A stretch of 22,500 nucleotides of DNA from Hadesarchaea archaeon (GCA_014361095.1 JACIWF010000006.1:1-22500); one strand, 5' to 3'. Positions 8,499-15,843 are shown, counted from the stretch's first letter. The notes: generated from the sequence alone by a model not told the origin. Program-made: numbers and translations.

Positions 8499-8890
8499 AT
8501 GTGGAAAGGATAATAAAATTTGAGCTAGGCAGGCTCAATGCCCACCTCCCGGAGAAACGCATCACGTTGAAATCGGCTTTATCATTAGACAAACCATCAG
8601 TGCGGACAAAAGATGGCAAGGCACATTACCTCAAGAGAGAGGAACTCGAGCTTCTCTCAAAACTTCTGCCGGAAGCTGAATGGGATAGTCTGCTGTTGCC
8701 AATATTCATTTCACTTGAGCCCAAACTCGGCAGGGGTGCAGCCAAAATAAAAGGAACATTTGAGGCAAAAGTTATCGGAAAAATCCTGGGTAAAGAAACC
8801 AGCGGTGATGAGCTGATCGTTTATCGCCCGGAGATCGCCATCATCAGGAGAAAGTTGGCCACAACCACGCAGTACCTGTTTGGATGGTGA
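8495..8890 (+). CDS. UPF0216 family protein (unknown function)
   Basis: 131-residue soluble protein recognised as UPF0216 (DUF61), an archaeal family of unknown function. Matching features are IIKFELGRLNAHLPEKRITL at the N-terminus, the middle REELELLSKLLPEAEWDSLL, PKLGRGAAKIKG, and the C-terminal YRPEIAIIRRKLATTTQYLF. It starts in an ATGA overlap with atpD and overlaps the next gene by 11 bases, so it is translated as part of the ATP synthase operon. No catalytic motif is apparent. The coupling suggests, but does not show, a link to ATP synthase assembly or expression. Confidence 0.85.
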   Translation: MNVERIIKFELGRLNAHLPEKRITLKSALSLDKPSVRTKDGKAHYLKREELELLSKLLPEAEWDSLLLPIFISLEPKLGRGAAKIKGTFEAKVIGKILGKETSGDELIVYRPEIAIIRRKLATTTQYLFGW

Positions 8891-9173
8891 TTTTTTGGCA
8901 AGGTGGAGAATTCTGATGGCACTTTTCTATCCGCTTACCATAGTCAGCATTTCGGCCGGGTTGATCGGTTTTCTGATGTTATTTTTAAAGATGGACCCCC
9001 TGCTCGTGGCCACCGTGGTTCTCTGGTTCTACTTCTTTTCCACGGCCTCCATCTACTTAATCACCAGAGAGGCGCTGAAGATAATGCAGGTAAACCAGCT
9101 ATTTTTGGGTCTGGTTGTAACGGTGGGAGTACTCGCCCTGGCCTCACTGCTGCTTCTGCTCGGACTTGGCTGA
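8880..9173 (+). CDS. Small three-helix membrane protein, unrecognised
   Basis: 97 residues that I do not recognise. Three hydrophobic helices at about 10-36, 40-62 and 73-96 are separated by short loops (KMDP; ITREALKIMQVNQ), with a basic N-terminal segment ARWRILM. The start is TTG at 8880, overlapping UPF0216; TTG at 8895 or ATG at 8916 are alternatives. It is the last gene of the ATP synthase operon. Its 3' end overlaps the 3' end of secD by 30 bases on the opposite strand, so the two converge with no room for a terminator between them. A membrane assembly factor for the ATP synthase is a possibility from position only. Confidence 0.65.
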   Translation: MDGDFLARWRILMALFYPLTIVSISAGLIGFLMLFLKMDPLLVATVVLWFYFFSTASIYLITREALKIMQVNQLFLGLVVTVGVLALASLLLLLGLG

Positions 9174-10946
9174 ACTGGGGGCAACTATTTTCGGCCTCTC
9201 GGAAAGAACTGATTCCATCACGCGCGCAAAGACAGGTCTGGTCAAAATTATGGCAATTACCATTCCAACTGCTGAAACGATGGCAAAAATGCGAAGCGGG
9301 CCAAACCCTAACAAGGCTATCAAAATCGAGATTAAGAGGATGGTAAAGGACGCCAAATAGGATATTGATAGTGCCCGGGATGTCCTCCAACCAACGCTCA
9401 CTTTTTCCTGAGGCTGGATACCTTTCAACAGCTCATTGGTGATGACTATGTGCTGGTTCAATCCCGACAGGACTACGAGCAATAGCCCGGAAACGGCGGG
9501 CAATCCCAGTGGCAGACCAAATGCTGAAATTCCTGCGAGTGTCAGCAGAGTATCGACAAACAGAAAAGCGATGATGGTAAGGGCAGCCTTAGCGCGAGAA
9601 AAGGCGAGATAGATGAGGACGAAAGCCAACAAAATCGTTAACCCAACTGGGATCATTAACTCTAATTTGAAGCTCGGACCAAAGACCGGTGACAATGACG
9701 ACTCTTGGACGAAAGCTATGGGAAAATCAAGGCGGTATGCTAGCGCCCTATAGAAATTCTGAGCTTTAATCAAGGACAAGGCCTGAGTCCTTCCCACAAA
9801 CGGAATCGTCAGATCTCTGGTCACTCCGCCTGCCGCCATCGTCTGCGTGACAACTGGTGCTGACTGGACCCCGCAGGCTCGAAGTATCCAGTCATCAACA
9901 CTTTCGCCATCGCGCCGAGTAATCATCTCCAGCCTATAGTTGGTCGAAAGCAACTCAATCAATCCGGGTGAGAAGTCCTCCTTCGAACCCAACAGAATAA
10001 TTCTCGCCTTATCACTAACTTGACCCATGAGGTAGTTCTCAATCTCCTCCGAAATCTCATCTCTTAGAACCGGAACGGCTGAAACTGAGATGTAATAGGT
10101 GGAGACGGCGATTCCGGTTTCACGGGTCACGTAGAACTCCCGAGAGCGTTCATCGTAGAAAAGACGACTCGACTCTTCCAATATTTGGTTGTCGAAAACT
10201 AGGATTGCATCATAGGGACGATCCAAATAAATAACAATAGGATGATCGGCCTTGCCGTTGCAAGCCTTTTTCAGCATCTCTGTACCGGCAGTTGTCAAAC
10301 TTATCGGAACGTAGGCCAGACCCTCGGCTGAAACCGGCGAGAACAAACCTTCTATCTCATCGCCATCCAGAACCAATCCGTTATCCAAAAACATCTCGAG
10401 TTTACCTTGGTTACCTAATAAATCTCTAGCGCGGTTTGGATCTACACCAGAGGCCTCGAATATTATGGAAGTTTCCCCATATGGCCTTAGCCGAACGTCA
10501 AGCAACTCATACGGATCAACGCGTGACCTCAGCCGCAGAATAGCTTGTTCCAATTCATTTTTCTCGAGATGGGCTTCAACCTCGACAACGGTGGCTACGT
10601 CACCCACCGCCTTCTGCAACATCGGCTCGGTCAATCTGCCGTTGATGCTGAAAACTGCTTTTCCACTGCTGGAGTCATAGCTGATCAGGTTGGCCTTGAC
10701 TCCTAGCCCGGACTCAAGGGAGGCAATAATATATCCGGTGAGGTTCTCTCCTGCTGAATCAACCTGCAAGCTAACGCGATATGATTGGAGCTCAAAAACC
10801 ATCTGTGTGCCGCCTGCAAAATCAGCCCCCATCTTGACCCCTCGAAGCTTTGGCTCAAATCCCGACCAGGGTTGCCACAAAATTAAGATTGAAAGGACCA
10901 GCAAGACAATCAGCAATTTGGCACGACGAGTCTTAAATGCTGGCAT
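9144..10946 (-). CDS. secD: Protein-export membrane protein SecD
   Basis: Accessory subunit of the Sec translocon that, with SecF, promotes export late in translocation, using an ion gradient in bacteria. 600 residues with the expected layout: first membrane helix 10-26, the D1 motif GADFAGGTQMVFEL (40-53), a large external domain to about 425, then five helices between about 430 and 578. The segment YELLDVRLRPYGETSIIFEA resembles the P1 domain. In the fourth helix, where bacterial SecD has VDANVL(I) with the essential Asp (E. coli D519) and archaeal homologues as I recall have a VDQQIVITDE-like motif, this protein reads GLNQHIVITNELL: N497 and N504 replace the acids. ATG at 10946 overlaps secF by 14 bases. 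SecF precedes SecD, the usual archaeal order as I recall it. Confidence 0.93.
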   Translation of the reverse strand: MPAFKTRRAKLLIVLLVLSILILWQPWSGFEPKLRGVKMGADFAGGTQMVFELQSYRVSLQVDSAGENLTGYIIASLESGLGVKANLISYDSSSGKAVFSINGRLTEPMLQKAVGDVATVVEVEAHLEKNELEQAILRLRSRVDPYELLDVRLRPYGETSIIFEASGVDPNRARDLLGNQGKLEMFLDNGLVLDGDEIEGLFSPVSAEGLAYVPISLTTAGTEMLKKACNGKADHPIVIYLDRPYDAILVFDNQILEESSRLFYDERSREFYVTRETGIAVSTYYISVSAVPVLRDEISEEIENYLMGQVSDKARIILLGSKEDFSPGLIELLSTNYRLEMITRRDGESVDDWILRACGVQSAPVVTQTMAAGGVTRDLTIPFVGRTQALSLIKAQNFYRALAYRLDFPIAFVQESSLSPVFGPSFKLELMIPVGLTILLAFVLIYLAFSRAKAALTIIAFLFVDTLLTLAGISAFGLPLGLPAVSGLLLVVLSGLNQHIVITNELLKGIQPQEKVSVGWRTSRALSISYLASFTILLISILIALLGFGPLRIFAIVSAVGMVIAIILTRPVFARVMESVLSERPKIVAPSSAKSEQKQQ

Positions 10947-11796
10947 AATAGCTCACGACCTTTTTTCTTTCGATGTGTCTCAGATAGAGAGCGACACCGA
11001 GGAACCAAGTGTTAAGGACATTCACCGCTATCCCAAAAGCCAATGTCAAAGCGAACTCCCTGATCGAGACTGCGGTTGTAACAAAGCTTGTGATCAAGAG
11101 AACAACAATGGCAATGGCGCTTAAGATCAGACCCGCTCTCATCGCCTCGCTGATATTCTCCCTCGGCTCACCAACGGCCCCTTTCAAAAGTCTATAAGCG
11201 AGTAGAACATCGGCCTCCACCACATAAACAAAAATTATCAAAATTCCAAAAATCGAAGCTAAGTTTATTGGTACACGAAATATCGCCATCAGACCCAGCA
11301 CTCCAACCACGTCGAGAACCGCAACAACTACTGCGATGGTGGCGGCCACGCGACGCCTGAAAACAAGGATTACCGCGCCCATGAGAATCAAGGCACCGAG
11401 ACCGAGAGAGACGATCTGAAAACACTGGGGGCCGCTAACCACTGGACCCATCTCACCTATCGCTACCAAACTGCTCGGAATGCCAAAAGAGCTTAGCAGC
11501 ACTTTGATTTCATTTTCCAGGCCGTCGCTCAGTGCGTCCATCTCGATATCAAATCCATCACCTGCGGCCCGGACAACCGTTTCCGGACCCGTCAGCCCAC
11601 TGATCTGGGAGCTAACCTGACCAAGGTCCGGGACTTCATCCAACCCACGAACCATGACCAAAGTCCCGCCCTTAAAATCCCTCCCTAAAGGCAACCCAAA
11701 AATCAGGATTGCCAGTAGCAAGATGGCCGAAACTATCAGCGGTACCGCGGCCAAACTTCTGCCTTTCAGGCGTTGTGGCGGCCAACTCAGCTTCAT
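10933..11796 (-). CDS. secF: Protein-export membrane protein SecF
   Basis: Partner of SecD in the Sec translocon; 287 residues. Visible are the first helix (14-36), the conserved GRDFKGGTLVMVR (38-50), an external domain to about 120, and five further helices. In the fourth helix, VVEADVLLAYRLLKG retains acidic residues E194 and D196 where archaeal SecF proteins usually have a DxD, so the putative ion-relay acids are kept here, unlike in SecD. ATG at 11796 has an excellent SD, TAGGGAGGAG, at 11801-11810 (complement strand), and the gene overlaps secD downstream. Confidence 0.93.
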   Translation of the reverse strand: MKLSWPPQRLKGRSLAAVPLIVSAILLLAILIFGLPLGRDFKGGTLVMVRGLDEVPDLGQVSSQISGLTGPETVVRAAGDGFDIEMDALSDGLENEIKVLLSSFGIPSSLVAIGEMGPVVSGPQCFQIVSLGLGALILMGAVILVFRRRVAATIAVVVAVLDVVGVLGLMAIFRVPINLASIFGILIIFVYVVEADVLLAYRLLKGAVGEPRENISEAMRAGLILSAIAIVVLLITSFVTTAVSIREFALTLAFGIAVNVLNTWFLGVALYLRHIERKKVVSYYASI

Positions 11797-11825
11797 GGTG
11801 CTCCTCCCTATTTTTTAGACGCAAA

Positions 11826-11833
11826 GTATATAA
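11826..11833 (-). promoter_or_regulatory. TATA box of secF-secD
   Basis: TTATATAC on the minus strand (within TCATTATATACTTTG), about 33 bases before the secF ATG. A start of transcription 24-26 bases downstream would give a leader of roughly 8-12 bases that just includes the SD. Confidence 0.6.
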
Positions 11834-11942
11834 TGACTTATCAGTCTCTCTTTTAACCCCATTGTCCTGTCCGGTAGTTAGTCTGGTTGAAACGCTGCCG
11901 ATTGGAATTTCGGTCTTGAAATCCTGACTGGATTGGCAGAGA

Positions 11943-11950
11943 TTTAAAAG
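11943..11950 (+). promoter_or_regulatory. TATA box of the cis-prenyltransferase gene
   Basis: TTTAAAAG preceded by purine-rich GCAGAGA. The predicted transcription start is near 11970, which excludes an ATG at 11951 as the translation start and favours the in-frame ATG at 11978 with a very short leader. The 153-base secF-uppS gap also holds the secF promoter and nothing else that I recognise. Confidence 0.5.
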
Positions 11951-11977
11951 ATGTATGATAGATTATCAGTTGGTCAT

Positions 11978-12787
11978 ATGGTAGTTGAAAAAATACCCAT
12001 CGAAAGGTTGCCGGGTATAGCGCAGATACAAAGGCTGCTGACAAAATATTACGAGCGCAAGCTATTCGCTGAAGTGGCTAGCTCAAAAAAAATACCCAAA
12101 CACATAGCGATAATCCTCGACGGCAACCGCAGGTTCGCGGAACAGATGGGTATGGACCGATTTTACGGCCATGTTCTGGGCGCCAAAAAGCTCGAAGAGG
12201 TAATTGGCTGGTGTCAGGAGCTGGGCATAAAACACATTACAGTTTATGCCTTTTCCACGGAGAATTTCAAACGCGATGACGAAGAGGTTAACAAACTGAT
12301 GAATTTGCTGGCTCAGAAATTCAAAGAGGTGGCGAAGGATCCACGCGTTCACAAATATAAAATCCGTGTAAAGGCTATCGGCAAACTGGAAATGTTGCCG
12401 GAGCAGGTTCAACGTGCTATAGATGAAGCCCAAGCGGTGACAGGTGGTTATAACGGGCACACACTCAACATTGCTGTTGGTTACGGTGGCAGGGCTGAGC
12501 TAGCCGATGCCGTGCGCAAAATTTGTGAAAAAATCAAAAATGGTGAAATAACTCCCAAGGATGTTGACGAAAACATGATCAACAATTATCTGTACACGGC
12601 TGGTTTGCCTGATCCCGACCTCATCATCAGGACGAGTGGAGAGGAACGGCTCAGCGGCTTTCTGCTCTGGCAGTCGGCCTACAGCGAGCTGTACTTCTGC
12701 GAGGCGAACTGGCCGGCCTTCGGCAAGATAGATTTTCTTAGAGCCATTCGAACCTATCAAAGCAGGGACCGACGATTTGGGAAATGA
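11978..12787 (+). CDS. uppS: Cis-prenyltransferase (UppS-type polyprenyl diphosphate synthase)
   Basis: Adds isopentenyl units in cis configuration to an allylic diphosphate, giving the long polyprenyl carrier used for protein glycosylation and other surface glycans in archaea. 269 residues from this start. All family motifs are present: HIAIILDGNRRFAEQMGM with the catalytic Asp, the GAKKLEEVIGWC helix, VYAFSTENFKRDDEEV, and the C-terminal IIRTSGEERLSGFLLWQSAY followed by SELYF, which binds the homoallylic diphosphate. An in-frame ATG at 11951 would add nine residues, but it sits right at the TATA box, so 11978 is preferred. Monocistronic, divergent from secF, followed by a T-tract. Confidence 0.95.
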   Translation: MVVEKIPIERLPGIAQIQRLLTKYYERKLFAEVASSKKIPKHIAIILDGNRRFAEQMGMDRFYGHVLGAKKLEEVIGWCQELGIKHITVYAFSTENFKRDDEEVNKLMNLLAQKFKEVAKDPRVHKYKIRVKAIGKLEMLPEQVQRAIDEAQAVTGGYNGHTLNIAVGYGGRAELADAVRKICEKIKNGEITPKDVDENMINNYLYTAGLPDPDLIIRTSGEERLSGFLLWQSAYSELYFCEANWPAFGKIDFLRAIRTYQSRDRRFGK

Positions 12788-12825
12788 TTGAAAAATTTAT
12801 CCCCGTATTGATTTCCCGACCAATG

Positions 12826-12832
12826 TTTTTTT
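12826..12832 (+). terminator. T-tract terminator after uppS
   Basis: A run of seven T about 39 bases after the uppS stop, typical of intrinsic archaeal termination; no stable hairpin precedes it. Most of the rest of the 250-base gap to the next gene (12788-13037) is AT-rich with no gene that I can support. Confidence 0.45.
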
Positions 12833-13024
12833 ACAAATGAAACTTACAACTTGCTTACGATTTAAAAAAATATGGGCTGCAATGGATGAACCGATCTAAA
12901 CTGGACCCTCATAACCCGAACAAACGCTCAAATTAAGGCGATACATGAATTCAAAGACAATGCGAGCTGTGGACAACAACTAAACAACTTTGACCATGCT
13001 TGCAGCCGGCTATTGGAACCACTG

Positions 13025-13030
13025 AAAAAA
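13025..13030 (-). terminator. T-tract terminator after the zinc-ribbon gene
   Basis: Six T on the minus strand eight bases after the stop of the leftward zinc-ribbon gene, with a second run of seven (12864-12870) further on. Consistent with archaeal poly-T termination. Confidence 0.35.
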
Positions 13031-13037
13031 CAGAGCG

Positions 13038-13289
13038 CTACCCGTACATCTCCTCGTCGTACTCCGGAGGCTCGATCTCATACTCATTTACAATCGGCCG
13101 CTTCTTAGCTTTCTTTTCCTCGATGATTGCTACTTCCTGCGCCTCTTTTCCCTTTTCGCTGATCTTATAGGAGGAGAGCTTCTTGACCTTACCTTTGTAG
13201 CCACACCTGGGGCAAGTTAATCTCTTACAGCGGCCCACCTTGACCGGTATAAGTACAGTACCACACTTAGGACAGAACTCCATTACCAT
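13038..13289 (-). CDS. Single zinc-ribbon protein, like the N-terminal half of TFS/RpoM
   Basis: About 83 residues. The N-terminus, FCPKCGTVLIPVKVGRCKRL followed by TCPRCGYKGKV, is a Cys4 zinc ribbon of the Rpb9/TFS N-terminal type (Cys 6, 9, 26, 29 counted from the ATG). Transcription factor S proteins of ~105-110 residues have a second C-terminal ribbon carrying the acidic cleavage hairpin; here that half is absent, replaced by a Lys/Glu-rich linker and an acidic tail IEPPEYDEEMYG. It therefore cannot act like TFS in RNA cleavage; a polymerase-associated or DNA-related role is only a guess. ATG at 13289 is chosen because the TATA box implies an almost leaderless transcript; a TTG at 13295 is the alternative. 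It is divergent from smc. Confidence 0.8.
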   Translation of the reverse strand: MVMEFCPKCGTVLIPVKVGRCKRLTCPRCGYKGKVKKLSSYKISEKGKEAQEVAIIEEKKAKKRPIVNEYEIEPPEYDEEMYG

Positions 13290-13322
13290 CGCCAACTTAT
13301 TCGAGCATTTACAACTCGAGGT

Positions 13323-13331
13323 CTTTATAAG
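13323..13331 (-). promoter_or_regulatory. TATA box of the zinc-ribbon gene
   Basis: CTTATAAAG on the minus strand, centred about 38 bases before the ATG at 13289. The predicted transcript begins near 13300, giving a leader of about ten bases without an SD. Confidence 0.55.
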
Positions 13332-13347
13332 CCTATCGTTGCGGGGT

Positions 13348-13468
13348 TTTAAAGGGGAAGAAAACAGTGGGCTCGACTGTGAATGAGAAAGATAAAAAAG
13401 GTTTAAAGGTCTCTTTTTTAATTTTTGAGTAATTTAACGGCCAATTTCGGTCTATTTTTTCCTTTAAA
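13348..13468. repeat. Three copies of TTTAAAGG in the zinc-ribbon/smc divergent region
   Basis: TTTAAAGG occurs at 13348-13355 and 13402-13409, and its complement CCTTTAAA at 13461-13468, spaced 54 and 59 bases apart. The middle copy lies in the loop of a small inverted repeat, TAAAAAAG (13393-13400) with CTTTTTTA (13413-13420). The copies could be a regulator site repeated through the control region or simply alternative TATA elements. Confidence 0.35.
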
Positions 13469-13473
13469 GAGGA

Positions 13474-13483
13474 CTTATTTATG
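13474..13483 (+). promoter_or_regulatory. Possible TATA box of smc-scpA-scpB
   Basis: CTTATTTATG preceded by AAAGAGGA (BRE-like). It would start transcription near 13503, leaving a leader of about 78 bases, long for this window. Confidence 0.4.
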
Positions 13484-13546
13484 AAAACAAAAAATTTTTA
13501 ACCTTCCATAACAACAATAAACTGGCTTTTGGAGGCGGACTTAAGA

Positions 13547-13568
13547 GGGGGTAGCGTGAACAACCCCC
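13547..13568 (+). promoter_or_regulatory. Stem-loop in the smc leader, next to the SD
   Basis: GGGGGT (13547-13552) pairs with ACCCCC (13563-13568) around a 10-base loop. Two bases later comes the SD GGGAG (13571-13575) of smc. The hairpin could affect access of ribosomes to the SD; this is inferred from position. Confidence 0.4.
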
Positions 13569-13580
13569 AAGGGAGATGTA

Positions 13581-15839
13581 GTGCCGCACATAAATAAAAT
13601 TGAGCTGCGAGGCTTCAAATCATTTGGAAACGCTAAAGTTACCGTCCCTCTGTCAAGAGGGCTGACGGCCATCGTCGGACCCAATGGGATGGGGAAAAGC
13701 AATATCATCGATGCCTTGTGCTTTGTCTTAGGCTGGATGAGCGCCAAAACCATGCGGGCAGAAAGGTTCTCGGACCTGCTTTTCAATGGAGGCAATGGGG
13801 GACGGCCCGCCTCTTTCGCTGAAGTTTCCCTGTATTTCGACAATAGCGACGGCGGTCTGCAAATAAACTCGAAGGAAGTTATAATTACCAGACAGCTGCA
13901 CCGCGACGGTACGTGCACCTATAGGATAAACCATCGCCGAGCGACTCGTGAAGAAATCATTGACCTGCTGGCGCCGAAGATGACCTGCCCCGGAGGCTAT
14001 AATTTTGTGCTACAGGGTGAAGTAAACCGATTTTTCAACATGGACCCCGTCGAAAGAAGAAGGATAATCGATGATCTCGCGGGTGTGGCGGAATATGATG
14101 AGAAAAAACAAAAATCTCTGAACGAGCTTCAGAAAGTCGAAGCCAACCTGAAAAACGTTGAAGCTGTGCTTGCGGAAATATCGGGACAGATGGAGAACCT
14201 GCGGGGACAAATGGAAACCGCGATTTATTTTAAACAACTCAAACGTGAACATGAACAAATCCAAGGCGCTCTCCTGCTAATTAAAAAGAAAAAATGTTCT
14301 GGGGCGATTGAGCAACTGGACGCAAAAATATCAAAGTTAACAGGTGAAATTGAGGAACTCAAAAAGAGACATCAAAAAACACTGGAAGAAAAGGATAAGC
14401 TAAACGCAAAAATAGACGGGATTTCCAAGTCCATTGATGAAAAAAGAGCCTCCGAAGTGCTGGTGGAGGCAGAAAGAGCAAGGACAGAAATCAACACGCT
14501 AAATGACATCTTAAAAAGAACCAGTGAACGGAAACTAGCGCTGGACCAAGAAATAGAATTGCTCGCCGAAAAAATTAAAAAAATAAGCGACTCGCGGACA
14601 ACCGACGGCGAAACTTTAGAGTCTATGGTTTTCAAATTTAATGATGCGCGCAATAAATTTTTGGAACTCTACCGCTCGCTCGTCAAATGTGAATCTTTGA
14701 GTTCCGCTAAAAACATACTGAAACAAATCAGTGAGGTGCTTAATGAGATTTCTGGAATTATGGAAAAGATTTCAGACGGGGTTGACCCACAAAAAATCAA
14801 GCAAATTGACTCAGCCAGAGCTGACGAGAGAAAGTTGCGTGAGGAAATGGCTGGTCTACAACGCACACGCAACGAACTAGCCAGGCAAATGAAAGAACTC
14901 AGCATGAAAATACAAGAGGTAAAAGTTAAGCTAAAGGCTGCTGACTACCAGGAAAAAGAAATTAGAAATTCAATCGAGTCGCTTGCAAGCGAGAGAAATG
15001 CCCTGCGACAGAAATTGGAGTCAATCACCAAACGAGAAAGAGAACTGGAGACAAGAATAAGAAACATGGAAGGTGACTTACAAAGACTTCAAATTCAACG
15101 GGACGCCCTGAACAATGAGCTAAAAGAGATCAACACAAATCTGAAAAAAGTGGGGGAAGTGAACTTGCCTAAAAATGTCGATGCAGAGGCCTTGGAAAAG
15201 AGAGCACAACAAATAGAAGCTGAGCTGGGAACGCTTAGTGAAAGGGTTAACTTTCGGGCCGTCCAAGACTTCAGAGAATCCCAGCGCAGATATAACGAAG
15301 AAAAAATGAAACACGATAAGCTGATTGCGGAAAAGCAATCTTTGCTGAGCTTTATGGCGGAAATCGATGAGAAAAAGAAACAGGTTTTCATGAAGACTTT
15401 CGACGAGATTTCAAAACAGTTTACCCAGATCTTCAAGCAACTATCACCCAAAGGCGACGCCATGCTGAAGCTGGAGAACGAAGAATCGCCATTTGAGGGT
15501 GGACTTGAAATAATCGCCAGGCCGGAGGGATCGGGAGCTGCCTACATCGGTTCATTGTCCGGCGGCCAGAAGGCTCTGACGGCACTGGCCTTTATATTTG
15601 CCCTGCAACGATATCGACCGTCCACTTTTTATGTGCTCGATGAAATAGATGCTCACTTAGATCCAAAAAATAGAACTAAGGTGGCTGAGATGCTGCGACA
15701 GTTTTCCAGGGACTCTCAGATTGTGGTGGTAACCCTACATGACTCGATAATGTCAGTTGCGGACAGGCTCTTTGGAGTCACCAAGGAAAACGGCATTTCA
15801 CGGATTTACTCTGTTGAACTTTCCGGGGTCGGGAGTTGA
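13581..15839 (+). CDS. smc: SMC condensin ATPase, short and lacking a recognisable hinge
   Basis: Chromosome-organising ATPase that works with kleisin ScpA and ScpB. Both head halves are intact: N-head INKIELRGFKSFG, Walker A GPNGMGKSN (33-41; usually GPNGSGKSN), R-loop MRAERFSDLLFNGG, Q-loop NFVLQGEVNRFF (Q145); C-head signature GSLSGGQKALTALAF (657-671), Walker B FYVLDEIDAHLD (683-694) with catalytic E688, and H-loop VVTLHD. The total is 752 residues, while typical SMC is ~1150-1200. The arms run about 170-340 and 410-600. Between them, 341-409 is only a short, mostly helical segment (MVFKFNDARNKFLELYRSLV, then AKNILKQISEVLNEISGIME) with no match that I can see to the ~120-residue Gly-rich hinge and no CxxC zinc hook. 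The start is GTG at 13581 with SD GGGAG. First gene of an operon with scpA four bases downstream. Confidence 0.93.
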   Translation: MPHINKIELRGFKSFGNAKVTVPLSRGLTAIVGPNGMGKSNIIDALCFVLGWMSAKTMRAERFSDLLFNGGNGGRPASFAEVSLYFDNSDGGLQINSKEVIITRQLHRDGTCTYRINHRRATREEIIDLLAPKMTCPGGYNFVLQGEVNRFFNMDPVERRRIIDDLAGVAEYDEKKQKSLNELQKVEANLKNVEAVLAEISGQMENLRGQMETAIYFKQLKREHEQIQGALLLIKKKKCSGAIEQLDAKISKLTGEIEELKKRHQKTLEEKDKLNAKIDGISKSIDEKRASEVLVEAERARTEINTLNDILKRTSERKLALDQEIELLAEKIKKISDSRTTDGETLESMVFKFNDARNKFLELYRSLVKCESLSSAKNILKQISEVLNEISGIMEKISDGVDPQKIKQIDSARADERKLREEMAGLQRTRNELARQMKELSMKIQEVKVKLKAADYQEKEIRNSIESLASERNALRQKLESITKRERELETRIRNMEGDLQRLQIQRDALNNELKEINTNLKKVGEVNLPKNVDAEALEKRAQQIEAELGTLSERVNFRAVQDFRESQRRYNEEKMKHDKLIAEKQSLLSFMAEIDEKKKQVFMKTFDEISKQFTQIFKQLSPKGDAMLKLENEESPFEGGLEIIARPEGSGAAYIGSLSGGQKALTALAFIFALQRYRPSTFYVLDEIDAHLDPKNRTKVAEMLRQFSRDSQIVVVTLHDSIMSVADRLFGVTKENGISRIYSVELSGVGS

Positions 15840-15843
15840 GAGA

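Noticed and set aside
13004..13011. Palindrome AGCCGGCT in the uppS/zinc-ribbon gap
   Set aside because: Eight bases, a single copy, no association with a promoter or start; expected by chance.
12888..13107. Open + strand frame reading TLITRTNAQIKAIHEF and onward, between uppS and the zinc-ribbon gene
   Set aside because: No ATG, GTG or TTG at its beginning, no SD, and its right half is antisense to the zinc-ribbon gene. It could be a gene remnant, but I recognise no family.
13581..15839. Could the short SMC be Rad50, RecN or another SMC-like ATPase rather than a true SMC?
   Set aside because: Head motifs (FKSFG, NFVLQGEVNRFF, SLSGGQKALTALAF) are of the SMC type, there is no CxxC hook, and scpA and scpB follow directly.
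13581..15839. Frameshift or internal stop explaining the missing hinge
   Set aside because: The frame is continuous with sensible coiled-coil composition on both sides; only a clean in-frame deletion or a real short form fits, which the sequence alone cannot separate.
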